Assembly (NCBI GenBank): GCA_030535455.1
Contig: JAUNJY010000011.1
Location: 1 to 59,652, forward strand
Length of the DNA stretch: 59,652 nt
DNA from: a bacterium
Lineage (GTDB): Bacteria > Bacillota > Clostridia > Lachnospirales > Lachnospiraceae
Direction of reading: 5' to 3'
Shown: piece after piece, positions 21,556-29,929 of the stretch
How positions within the stretch are numbered: the first letter of the stretch is position 1
How the letters are laid out: the number at the start of each line of letters is the position of its first letter
Position numbers and translations under genes: made by a program
The notes under the pieces: model-generated
Seen by the model: the letters and a program-made list of their open reading frames with translations, nothing else
The model's database searches: none
What the model was told of the DNA's origin: nothing

Positions 21556-22887
21556 ATGAAAAAACAAAGTTTGACTCAAGGACATATCTTGCGTTCCTTA
21601 ATGACCTTTGCTTTTCCAGTCCTGCTTGCATTGTTTCTGCAGGCTATGTACGGCGCAGTAGACTTATTTGTTGTAGGTAAGTTTGCAGGCACCAATGAAC
21701 AATCCGGAGTAGCTTCCGGTAGCCAGCTTTTCAATATGGTGACAATGATTATTACAGGACTTACCATGGGGGTGACTGTCTTTGTCGGTGAAGCAATTGG
21801 AGCCGGGGACAAAAAGAAAGCGGGGCAGGGAATTGGCTCCGGCATCTGTATCTTTGCCATTGTGGCTTGTGTAATCACATTATTTCTAGTAACTTGCAGT
21901 ACTCCACTTACAAGCATGTTCCATGCTCCGCAAGAGGCATTTTCCCAAACAAGCAGCTATCTTCGCATCTGTGGAATTGGTACTGTCTTTATCGTCTTTT
22001 ACAATGTAATTGGCGCAGTCTTTCGTGGAATTGGAGACTCAAAAACTCCTCTGATTACAGTTGCAATTGCCTGCGTAATCAACATTGTGGGAGACTTGCT
22101 CTTAATTGGCGTATTTGGTCTGGGGGCTGCAGGTGCTGCAATCGCAACCGTATGTGCACAGGCAATCAGCGTACTGATTTCCCTTGGCTTTATCCTAAAG
22201 AAAGAGCTTCCATTTGAATTCTCCCGACATAACATCCGGCTAGAAAAAGAGTATGTCAAAAAGATACTGCTTGTAGGCGTGCCGATTGCCACACAGGAAA
22301 TGCTAGTGCAGTTTTCCTTCCTGTTCATTCAAGTCATTGTAAATAAAATGGGAGTTACAGCATCTGCAGCTGTAGGTGTTGCTGAAAAAGTATGTGTATT
22401 CTTAATGCTCGTTGCCTCCGCCTATATGCAGTCTATTTCTGCTTTTGTTGCCCAAAATAACGGAGCAGGACAATATGAGCGTTCCAAAAAGGCATTATTC
22501 TATGGAATGGGAACAGCTTTTGTTGCTGGACTGACCATGGGTATCCTTGCATTCTTTGGTGGTGATAAACTGGCAGCTATCTTTTCCAATGAACCAGCGG
22601 TAATCTCTGCTGCTCATGACTATTTAAAAGCATATGCCATTGACTCCTTGCTGACTGCCATCCTATTCTGTTTTATCGGCTACTATAACGGCTGTGAAAA
22701 AACAGTATTTGTCATGGTACAAGGAATTATCGGTGCATTCTGTATAAGGATCCCCGTAGTATATGCTATGAGCAAGCTGGATGGTGCCTCATTATTTCAC
22801 ATTGGCCTCGGAACCCCTGCCTCATCAATGGTTCAGATCATCCTGTGTTTAATTGCGTATCGGGTATATCATAAACGGAAATTGTAG
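21556..22887 (+). CDS. MATE family efflux transporter (second copy)
   Basis: 443 residues, about twelve membrane helices, related to the copy at 11931: SLTQGHILRSLMTFAFPVLL, LQAMYGAVDLFVVGKFAG, TMGVTVFVGEAIGAGDKKKA, and FVAQNNGAGQYERSKKAL in the second half. AAAGGAG lies 8 nt before ATG. It probably exports a toxic or antibiotic compound by ion antiport. Its leader contains a strong intrinsic terminator directly upstream, so expression is likely conditional (inference). Element R1 begins at its stop codon. Confidence 0.92.
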   Translation: MKKQSLTQGHILRSLMTFAFPVLLALFLQAMYGAVDLFVVGKFAGTNEQSGVASGSQLFNMVTMIITGLTMGVTVFVGEAIGAGDKKKAGQGIGSGICIFAIVACVITLFLVTCSTPLTSMFHAPQEAFSQTSSYLRICGIGTVFIVFYNVIGAVFRGIGDSKTPLITVAIACVINIVGDLLLIGVFGLGAAGAAIATVCAQAISVLISLGFILKKELPFEFSRHNIRLEKEYVKKILLVGVPIATQEMLVQFSFLFIQVIVNKMGVTASAAVGVAEKVCVFLMLVASAYMQSISAFVAQNNGAGQYERSKKALFYGMGTAFVAGLTMGILAFFGGDKLAAIFSNEPAVISAAHDYLKAYAIDSLLTAILFCFIGYYNGCEKTVFVMVQGIIGAFCIRIPVVYAMSKLDGASLFHIGLGTPASSMVQIILCLIAYRVYHKRKL

Positions 22888-22946
22888 ACACTTTGTCTGC
22901 ACCAAATCAGGTCACGTAAGCGACACCTTCCTTTCTGATGAGTGCG
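22886..22946 (+). repeat. Dispersed structured element, copy R1
   Basis: AGACA-CTT-TGTCT hairpin, then GCAC...GTGC (P1), ATCAG...CTGAT (P2) and a GTCAC/GCGAC hairpin (P3) with the CACCTTCCTTT linker. It starts inside the MATE stop codon. See the separate finding on this family. Confidence 0.65.
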
Positions 22947-22959
22947 TATCCTATTAATG

Positions 22960-23011
22960 AAAAAAAGAGATAAGTTCACAAACCTACCATTTGGGAACTT
23001 ATCTCTTTTTT
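22960..23011. terminator. Bidirectional terminator between MATE and rlmD
   Basis: AAAAAGAGATAAGTTC and GAACTTATCTCTTTTTT form a long stem around a 17-nt loop; A- and T-runs on both sides serve the two convergent genes. Confidence 0.85.
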
Positions 23012-23029
23012 ATAATTTCATACTTTTAT

Positions 23030-24388
23030 TTATTTCACTTTTTTAAGCAGACAAACCGTCTCAACATGAACTGTTTGTGGGAACATATCCACTGCTACCA
23101 CTTTTTCTACTTTGTATCCTCTTTCTTGAAGAGTCACAAGGTCACGAGCTAATGAGGTTGGCTTACAGCTGATGTAAACCATACGGTCTACGCCATAATC
23201 GATAATCTTATCAAGAGCCTTTGGATGAATACCATCACGTGGTGGGTCAAGCATGATAAAGTCTGGTCTTACTTCGATTGTATCAAGCATCTTAAGAACA
23301 TCACCTGCGATAAATTCACAGTTTGTAAGTCCGTTAAGTTTTGCATTTTCTTTTGCAGCTTCAACGGCTTCTTCGATGATCTCAACACCAATTACTTTCT
23401 TCGCTACAGGTGCAAGGATTTGAGCAATCGTACCTGTTCCTGAGTAAAGATCGAAGATAAGCTTGTCTTTTGTTTCCCCAACATATTCTCTTGCTGTGCT
23501 GTATAATACTTCTGCACCAAGGGAGTTAGTCTGGAAGAAACTGAATGTGCTGATTTTGAATTTAAGTCCAAGGATTTCTTCATAGAAATAATCTTGACCA
23601 TATAAAACTTCCATAGAATCTGCCTTAACGACATCTGCTAGGCTGTCATTGATTACATGGCTGATACCAACGATCTTACCGTTTAAGTCTAATGCTAATA
23701 ACGCATCTACTAATGGCTGTAAGTCTACCGTTGCTTGAGAGCTTGTTACAAGCGCGATTAACATTTCTCCTGTTTTTACAGCACGACGTACTAATAAATG
23801 ACGAAGATATCCTTCATGTCTCATTTTGTGATAGAAGCTTACATCTTTATCAGCAAAGAAATCTAATACCGTACGTAATACTTTGTTATAATCTTCATCA
23901 ACAATTTGGCAGGCATCTGTCGTTACGATATCATGGAAGCTTCCTTTTTTATGCATACCAAGGGCAAGAGGACCGTCTTTTACTTCATCGCCAAAAGAGA
24001 ATTCCATCTTGTTACGGTAACCATGTTCTACTGGGCTTCCTTTAATTCCTTCGAATTCGTAGTCATCGCAAACGCCGTCGATTAGTTCTTTTACCCAGTT
24101 AGCTTTTAGCTTTAACTGTTCTTCATATGGAAGAGATTGAAGGGAACATCCACCGCATGTACCAAAGCTTTTACATACTGCTTCACGTGACTCCTGTGGA
24201 GAGCGTTCTACAACTTCAAGAAGACGTCCTTCACATTTGCCTTTTCTCTTCTTATTAATTTGTGCCTTTACTGTCTGACCAGCAAGTGCATTTTTTACGA
24301 CAACTTTTTCATCTTCTATATACATAATTCCCTTGTTTGGGAAATCTACTTTTTCGATTCTACCTTCTACGATTTGACCTTTTTTCAT
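23030..24388 (-). CDS. rlmD: 23S rRNA (uracil-C5) methyltransferase, RlmD/RlmCD type
   Basis: 452 residues. N-terminal TRAM RNA-binding domain (about 1-60), then a Cys set for a 4Fe-4S cluster (AVCKSFGTCGGCSLQSLPYE), and a C-terminal Rossmann methyltransferase: DLYSGTGTIAQILAP binds S-adenosylmethionine, FIMLDPPRDGIHPKAL and VYISCKPTSLARDL hold the catalytic region with the nucleophilic Cys. It methylates C5 of uridines in 23S rRNA (U1939 and/or U747); which one cannot be told from sequence. Single-gene unit, ending at the bidirectional terminator. Confidence 0.92.
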   Translation of the reverse strand: MKKGQIVEGRIEKVDFPNKGIMYIEDEKVVVKNALAGQTVKAQINKKRKGKCEGRLLEVVERSPQESREAVCKSFGTCGGCSLQSLPYEEQLKLKANWVKELIDGVCDDYEFEGIKGSPVEHGYRNKMEFSFGDEVKDGPLALGMHKKGSFHDIVTTDACQIVDEDYNKVLRTVLDFFADKDVSFYHKMRHEGYLRHLLVRRAVKTGEMLIALVTSSQATVDLQPLVDALLALDLNGKIVGISHVINDSLADVVKADSMEVLYGQDYFYEEILGLKFKISTFSFFQTNSLGAEVLYSTAREYVGETKDKLIFDLYSGTGTIAQILAPVAKKVIGVEIIEEAVEAAKENAKLNGLTNCEFIAGDVLKMLDTIEVRPDFIMLDPPRDGIHPKALDKIIDYGVDRMVYISCKPTSLARDLVTLQERGYKVEKVVAVDMFPQTVHVETVCLLKKVK

Positions 24389-24511
24389 CGTAACCTCCAG
24401 ATATTTTATTCGCGTCCGTTCGACACCATTTACAACCTTATGATTTTAACCGATTATTATTGTTTTTTCAACCTATTTCGCAATCGTTTTATAATAAAGT
24501 ATGATGTTTTT

Positions 24512-25168
24512 CTACTTTTGCTTTCCATTTACAAGTGGGTCAATTACATTTGGAATTAGATAAGATAATACCGGTCCTACTCCTAATGCAATAATGATGG
24601 TACCAATACCAACTACACTTCCCATAAAGTATCCCAATACGATAAGTGTGATATCAACGATAATCTTAGCATATTGAAGTTTTAATTTACCGTGAGTTAA
24701 ATCGCATAAGATAAATCCCATTGCATCATATTGGCTAATCCCTAATTTTGCACAGCTATACATTGCAATTCCTGTACTCGTTACAAGAATTCCTGTACAT
24801 ACAATGATCAAGCGCACGAATAGATTAAATGAGGATCCATCAATTGGAAGAATATATAATACAAAGTCTGAAATATATCCGACTAATACCATCGCCAAAA
24901 CAGTACCTACGCTAAAATATTTAAATCCTGGGTATAAAAGTACCAATGTGAGTACAATATTTACAAGTAATTGAGCGGTACCAAAGGATAATCCTGTTAC
25001 ATTTGCCACTCCCAGATTGAAGCAGGAAAATGGGTCTGTTCCAATATTCGCTAAACGGAATAAGGATACTGCAGTACTGATTAATGCAATTCCTAATATG
25101 GAATAGCCTAGTTTTTTTAGGGAAATATTTTTCATGTAGTCCCATATGTTTTTAAAGTAATTGTTCTT
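24512..25168 (-). CDS. YczE/YitT-like integral membrane protein
   Basis: 218 residues with about five membrane helices. LGYSILGIALISTAVSLFRL, ANIGTDPFSCFNLGVAN and GTAQLLVNIVLTLVLL are characteristic of the YczE/YyaS family; a second repeat-like block carries CAKLGISQYDAMGFIL. Function of the family is not established. GAAGGA lies about 7 nt before ATG 25168, chosen over the in-frame ATG 25210 which lacks a ribosome site. Expressed alone. Confidence 0.8.
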   Translation of the reverse strand, partial: KNNYFKNIWDYMKNISLKKLGYSILGIALISTAVSLFRLANIGTDPFSCFNLGVANVTGLSFGTAQLLVNIVLTLVLLYPGFKYFSVGTVLAMVLVGYISDFVLYILPIDGSSFNLFVRLIIVCTGILVTSTGIAMYSCAKLGISQYDAMGFILCDLTHGKLKLQYAKIIVDITLIVLGYFMGSVVGIGTIIIALGVGPVLSYLIPNVIDPLVNGKQK

Positions 25169-25396
25169 CATCGTTATTTCCTTCTCTTTTATTTTTACAA
25201 CATCCGACATTTTATCACATCTTTTATCAATTTTTCAATAGAATATAATTGGTTAGCTCTTTCTTATAGTATGCCTAATTATTATGCATATATATCCACT
25301 TGCATTTTAAATATTTCGCATATATAATAGATTCCGTATTTTTATATTTAATTTTAATATTGACAAAATAGTCTTTTTACAAAGGAAGGATCCAAT

Positions 25397-26122
25397 ATGA
25401 AAATTGCTTTAGATACTCATACGCATACTCTTGCAAGTGGTCATGCTTATAATACAATCAATGAAATGGCTGAAGCTGCTAGTGAGCTTGGTCTTGAAAT
25501 TCTTGCAATAACAGAACATGCAATGGCTATGCCAGGTACATGCCACCAATTCTACTTTGAGAATTTAAAAGTAGTTCCAAGAGAAATGCATGGCGTTCGT
25601 TTAATGATGGGAACGGAAGCAAATATTATTAACCTGAATGGTGAACTTGACATGCCTGATTACCTGCTTGCCAAGATGGACCTTGTAATCGCTAGCATGC
25701 ATTTACCATGTGTTACACCTGGTACTGCAAAAGAGAACACCGATGCAGTGATTGCTGCAATGAAGCATCCTGCTGTCAGTATCATCGGACATCCGGATGA
25801 CGCCCGCATTCCTATGCTTTACGAACCACTCGTTAAGGCTGCAAAGGAATACAATGTATTATTAGAGCTTAACAATTCATCTTTAAATCCAAATGGATTT
25901 CGATTAAATGCCAGGGACAATGATATCGAAATGCTTAAGCTTTGCAAGGAATATGGTGTTTCCATCACTCTAGGCAGCGATGCTCATTTTTCCACTGATA
26001 TTGCAAACTATAACTATGCTTTTGATGTATTAGAGGAAGTAGATTTCCCTGAAGAATTAATTGCCAATACTGATGTAGAGAAATTCTTAAACTTATTACG
26101 TCGTAAAAGAAGCGATGTCTAA
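25397..26122 (+). CDS. PHP-domain phosphatase, YcdX-like
   Basis: 241 residues. Metal-binding PHP motifs are all present: DTHTHTLASGHA, ITEHAMAMPG, IIGHPDDARIP and LGSDAHFSTDI. These belong to the trinuclear-zinc YcdX-type phosphatases, which hydrolyse phosphate esters. Physiological substrate unknown. AAGGAAGGA lies about 8 nt before ATG. It is followed by the YerC gene about 140 nt downstream on the same strand. Confidence 0.85.
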   Translation: MKIALDTHTHTLASGHAYNTINEMAEAASELGLEILAITEHAMAMPGTCHQFYFENLKVVPREMHGVRLMMGTEANIINLNGELDMPDYLLAKMDLVIASMHLPCVTPGTAKENTDAVIAAMKHPAVSIIGHPDDARIPMLYEPLVKAAKEYNVLLELNNSSLNPNGFRLNARDNDIEMLKLCKEYGVSITLGSDAHFSTDIANYNYAFDVLEEVDFPEELIANTDVEKFLNLLRRKRSDV

Positions 26123-26261
26123 AGCAACCAGGTATAAGTCCCTTTATTTATCACTTTACTTTAATACTTTATTGTGGTAAAATGTTGTAGTGAATTTAGA
26201 TTACTTACTACTGAATATAAAAGACTTTTAAATAAATACAGTAACCTAGGAGGGACTATTA

Positions 26262-26573
26262 ATGAACAAAAAGATCAAAACACCTGCGGTTGATTACTTA
26301 TTCGATGCTATTTTAAGCTTGAAAGACCGCGAGGAATGTTATGTATTCTTTGAAGACATTTGTACGATTAATGAATTACTTTCACTATCTCAACGTTGTG
26401 AAGTAGCAAAAATGTTGCGTGAGCATAAGACATATTTAGAAATTGCTGAAAAGACTGGGGCTTCTACTGCCACAATCAGCCGTGTAAACCGTTCCTTAAA
26501 TTATGGAAATGATGGGTATGACATGGTCTTTAGCCGCGTTCAAATGGAAGAACAAGAAGACATTTCTGAATAA
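26262..26573 (+). CDS. YerC/YecD-type TrpR-like DNA-binding protein
   Basis: 103 residues. VDYLFDAILSLKDREECYVF, FFEDICTINELLSLSQRCEV and a helix-turn-helix YLEIAEKTGASTATISRVNR match the YerC/YecD group of TrpR-related repressors common in Firmicutes. The ligand and targets are unknown. AGGAGG lies about 9 nt before the ATG. It is followed by a strong bidirectional terminator. Confidence 0.88.
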   Translation: MNKKIKTPAVDYLFDAILSLKDREECYVFFEDICTINELLSLSQRCEVAKMLREHKTYLEIAEKTGASTATISRVNRSLNYGNDGYDMVFSRVQMEEQEDISE

Positions 26574-26578
26574 GAACC

Positions 26579-26600
26579 ATGTGTCTTCGACACACTCAGC
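26579..26600 (+). repeat. Possible remnant of element P0 hairpin
   Basis: TGTGTCTTCGACACA equals the first hairpin of element R2 (28954-28974), but none of the P1-P3 part follows. Probably a decayed or partial copy. Confidence 0.35.
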
Positions 26601-26611
26601 TTTTCATTCAT

Positions 26612-26649
26612 AAAAAAAGAACCCTCTCGTAAGAGAGGGTTCTTTTTTT
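26612..26649. terminator. Bidirectional terminator
   Basis: AAAAAGAACCCTCTC, loop GTAA, GAGAGGGTTCTTTTTT; serves yerC (plus) and the chemotaxis receptor (minus). Confidence 0.88.
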
Positions 26650-26654
26650 ATGAG

Positions 26655-28778
26655 CTATTTGACAATAAACTTACTGACAGCCTGGGTTAACACTTCGGAC
26701 TCTTCTTCTAATGTCCTAATCTTTTCACGAAGCCTTCCCACATTATCCATCTGATTGATCGCCGTTGCAGTGATCTCTTCCGTTACAGCACTAGTTTCCT
26801 GCGCATAACTAGAGATATTCTGAACGCTTGTAAGGGTCTCATTCTTCGCCCCTTCAATCAGCTCAACTCCATCGGTAATATTCTTTAACTGTTCCACCAA
26901 TAGGTCGAATTGCTCTTTGATATGTCCAAACATGGCAACCGTCTGAGCCAGTGATTGTTCCTGAATATTTACATATTCCTCTGTCTTCTTTGCTACCGTT
27001 ACGGTCTCTTTCGTCTTAGTCTGAATTGAATTAACAATCTTTCCAATTTCAACGACCTGTCTAACTGACTGATCTGCAAGCTTTCGAACTTCATCTGCAA
27101 CAACTACAAATCCTCTGCCTGCATCCCCTGCTCTTGCTGCTTCAATTGATGCATTTAACGATAACAGGTTTGTCTCTTCTGCAATTGCATTGATCACATC
27201 TACGATTTTCTCAATATTTTTAGACTGAACTGCTAAATTCTCAACATTTTGAATTACTACTTTTGTCATATCGGATGAGTCCTTCATATTAGAAGAAAGC
27301 TTATCAACCACTGTTATTCCCCGTTCTACAACTTGGTTGGTTTCTTCGCTGATCTGTCCAATCTTAGTTGTCCCCTCAAACACTTCCTGTACCTGTCTAG
27401 AGAGCTGGTTCATCTGTGACAGACAGTTATCTGCATCGTTTGCCTGATTCACCACATCTGTCGCAACTTCCTGCAATGCCGTAGAAATTTCACTAGAAGA
27501 GGTAGCAAACTCGTCTGCAACACCGGTTACATACTTGGCAGAATCATTTACCTGTTCATTCATGCTTTTCATATTGGTAATTAGGTCTCTTAAGTTAAAT
27601 ACCGTATCTCCCACTTTGTTAGCAATCATTCCAAACTCATCTTGATATTTTGATCCAAAGTCAATTGTAAAATCACCTTGGGCAACCATATCTAGCTTTT
27701 TATCCAGCTCATCCATGCCATATTTCATTCTACGAGAAATGTAAAGTCCAAATATGATCGTTACGATTATGATAAATCCCGAAATCAAAATGGTCGTGAT
27801 CTTAATAGATGTTGCCTGGTTTACTACCACGCCTTTAGGAATTAATGCTGTAATCGCTGTCTTTGTATCCCCAATCTTGCTATAGATAAATAAATATTTT
27901 TCACCATGGAAGGTTACATATTTACTGTCATGATCTACATCACTTTCCATCGCTTCCTTGTAGAATTTCTCTCCGGCAATGGTTCCGCTTCCTACTACGG
28001 CATCCTTAATGACTTCATTTTCTTTGTCACCAGACTGTCCGTAGAACTCTTTTTTCTCATCTGTAACAAATGATAAAATGCCTCGTTCTCCAATGGAAAA
28101 TTCATTTAGATAACTTTTCACTGCATCTGCGCTGATATCCATCAAAAGGAAGCCTTCTGCCGTTTGTAACGGTATTCCATAAACAGCTGCATATGAATTT
28201 GGATCTGTTCCCTCAATTTCATCAATGGCAGGATGTTGGCTAAACCAAATATTTGAATTCCCCTGTTGTTCAAATATTTCTTTTATCTCATTATACACAT
28301 TCCCTGCTTCATTTTGCTGTTCTGCAGATACCACCCTGGAATTTTCAGAAACACTATAAATGTTGCTGCACATTTCATCAACGGAGGTAATGTCAGAATA
28401 TTGTTTTCGAATATTTAAAATTGTATTTCTTTCCACTAAATCATCATAGTAGTAATATCCATTATGATATTTGTTAATCGTATCGTCGCTATATAATTGA
28501 ACCGCCTGTGTCCTAATGTTCGACATTCCAAGATTGAAATAATCTGAAATTGCTACTATTGTAGATGACGTGCTTGCTATGTAACTTTCTGAAAGCGCAT
28601 TGGATGCCCTCTCGTAGGAAATAACTCCAAGTAAGATGGTTAATATCAGCGATGTTACCAATAATGCGCCAATCTGTCTTTTAATACTTGATAAAAATCC
28701 TTTGTCCCTTTTTTCCCCACCTTGTCTGATGCGTATCTTTTCCCTTATACGCCGTACGTCTCGTTTTGTCTTATCCAT
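26655..28778 (-). CDS. Methyl-accepting chemotaxis protein
   Basis: 707 residues. Cytoplasmic N-terminus, first membrane helix about 36-54 ([20 protein letters not shown]), an extracytoplasmic dCache-like sensor domain of ~270 residues (SISRRM-free region with [20 protein letters not shown]), second membrane helix about 325-347, a HAMP domain, and a long coiled-coil signalling domain whose tip [20 protein letters not shown] contacts CheA/CheW. It senses an external ligand and steers the flagellar motor, in keeping with the flagellin gene elsewhere. The ligand cannot be read. No che genes are adjacent. Confidence 0.92.
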   Translation of the reverse strand: MDKTKRDVRRIREKIRIRQGGEKRDKGFLSSIKRQIGALLVTSLILTILLGVISYERASNALSESYIASTSSTIVAISDYFNLGMSNIRTQAVQLYSDDTINKYHNGYYYYDDLVERNTILNIRKQYSDITSVDEMCSNIYSVSENSRVVSAEQQNEAGNVYNEIKEIFEQQGNSNIWFSQHPAIDEIEGTDPNSYAAVYGIPLQTAEGFLLMDISADAVKSYLNEFSIGERGILSFVTDEKKEFYGQSGDKENEVIKDAVVGSGTIAGEKFYKEAMESDVDHDSKYVTFHGEKYLFIYSKIGDTKTAITALIPKGVVVNQATSIKITTILISGFIIIVTIIFGLYISRRMKYGMDELDKKLDMVAQGDFTIDFGSKYQDEFGMIANKVGDTVFNLRDLITNMKSMNEQVNDSAKYVTGVADEFATSSSEISTALQEVATDVVNQANDADNCLSQMNQLSRQVQEVFEGTTKIGQISEETNQVVERGITVVDKLSSNMKDSSDMTKVVIQNVENLAVQSKNIEKIVDVINAIAEETNLLSLNASIEAARAGDAGRGFVVVADEVRKLADQSVRQVVEIGKIVNSIQTKTKETVTVAKKTEEYVNIQEQSLAQTVAMFGHIKEQFDLLVEQLKNITDGVELIEGAKNETLTSVQNISSYAQETSAVTEEITATAINQMDNVGRLREKIRTLEEESEVLTQAVSKFIVK

Positions 28779-28953
28779 TCAGTTCCCTCCAAATAAATCC
28801 ACTAAATACATATTATGTATTTTAGACATTATATCATAAAATATGGCATTTTAAAACATATTTTTCGTCATCATTTTCTAATATCGATGTATTTTCGACT
28901 TTTTTTGGTCACTTATGTAGATAAGATTGTATCCTGTTTTTCTAGCTTTGGAA

Positions 28954-29050
28954 CAAAGTGTCTTCGACACTTTGCCGCGCCGAACCTGGTCGTGTAAACG
29001 ACAGCCTCCTTTCCGGTGAGTGCGCATTGTTCGCCCTGTATTTTAGAACT
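28954..29050 (+). repeat. Dispersed structured element, copy R2
   Basis: CAAAGTGTC-TTC-GACACTTTG hairpin (28954-28974), then GCGC/GCGC (P1), ACCTG/CCGGT (P2, imperfect) and GTCG/CGAC (P3) with a CCTCCTTT linker; a GTTC...GAAC hairpin with TTTTA loop follows (29029-29049). It lies upstream of the minus-strand receptor gene, antisense to neighbouring transcription. Confidence 0.7.
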
Positions 29051-29060
29051 TTGCATTACA

Positions 29061-29103
29061 TAAAAAAAGCTCCTATACTATTGTTTCGTATAGGAGCTTT
29101 AAA
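29061..29103 (-). terminator. Terminator of the DUF1836 gene
   Basis: Minus strand AAAGCTCCTATAC and GTATAGGAGCTTT around a 9-nt loop, followed by TTTT, 3 bp after the DUF1836 stop. Confidence 0.85.
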
Positions 29104-29105
29104 AG

Positions 29106-29783
29106 TTATTCTTCTGATTTTTTCTTATCTTTTTTTTCTTTTTTCTCTTTTTCTTTCTCTGCTTGTTCTGCCTTACGCTTTGGTCCGTTGATTTCCTGAT
29201 CAATGATGCGCTCAATAATCATCTTCTTCACATAAACATCAAAACTTAACATGCAGATACAGGAGAATGTCTGTAAAAACTCACGATCTTTTTCATCCTC
29301 TACTTGAGAAAATGTATCTTTTGATTTTGTATATTTTCGAATCACGTCTTTTGTCAAGGATTCCATCTGATCCTGTTCAAAACTGAACACTTCCTTGTAG
29401 ATATCCTCTAAGTCGACCTGATTTTCTTTGTCATAAAATTTCTCTGTCAGCGGTCCAAAGATGCTTTGAATATCGCTAATGGAAAGAAAACTCTTCATAT
29501 AATAGATAAATATTAAAAGCAGCATATGCTCTTTCGAATATTTCTTCTTATTTGGTGATGGTAATAAATTATTTTTCGTATAATTGTTAATCATAGTCTT
29601 TGTAAGCATTTTATCATCCTCAAAACGCTTGCAAAGTGCCAAGTGACTATCCATAAATGTCGTAACTTGGTCCATATATAAATCAATATTTGGAATTTCA
29701 TCCGGTTTTATATAATCAATTTTTTTAAGTTCATTAATAATTCTCTTTATATAAACTTCATTGGTATTTTCCACGATAATCAC
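29106..29783 (-). CDS. DUF1836 protein
   Basis: 225 residues. The core MLTKTMINNYTKNNLLPSPN then KKKYSKEHMLLLIFIYYMKS is the DUF1836 signature, with a MerR-like helix-turn-helix look ('TKTMINNYTKNNLLP'). The C-terminus is a highly charged Lys/Glu tail (KEKKEKKDKKKSEE). Family function is unknown; a DNA-binding regulator is a reasonable guess. It is divergent from pcrA. Confidence 0.85.
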   Translation of the reverse strand: MIIVENTNEVYIKRIINELKKIDYIKPDEIPNIDLYMDQVTTFMDSHLALCKRFEDDKMLTKTMINNYTKNNLLPSPNKKKYSKEHMLLLIFIYYMKSFLSISDIQSIFGPLTEKFYDKENQVDLEDIYKEVFSFEQDQMESLTKDVIRKYTKSKDTFSQVEDEKDREFLQTFSCICMLSFDVYVKKMIIERIIDQEINGPKRKAEQAEKEKEKKEKKDKKKSEE

Positions 29784-29866
29784 CTCATTGTTATATTATA
29801 TAGTATTCATTACTACATGTAAATAGTCATTTGACATTTGTCTCTTTTTTTTCTTGACGGAATTTA

Positions 29867-29895
29867 TTGAAACACATGTTCTTAGATGATATAAT
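29867..29895 (+). promoter_or_regulatory. Sigma-A promoter of pcrA
   Basis: TTGAAA (29867-29872), 17-bp spacer, TATAAT (29890-29895). It overlaps an upstream in-frame start of the pcrA frame, which excludes that start. Confidence 0.8.
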
Positions 29896-29929
29896 AGCGA
29901 GTAATGATTTTGAAAAAGGTGGTAACAAA

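Noticed and set aside
29867-29929. 22 extra N-terminal residues of PcrA
   Set aside because: These codons form the TTGAAA-17-TATAAT promoter; ATG 29930 matches PcrA proteins.
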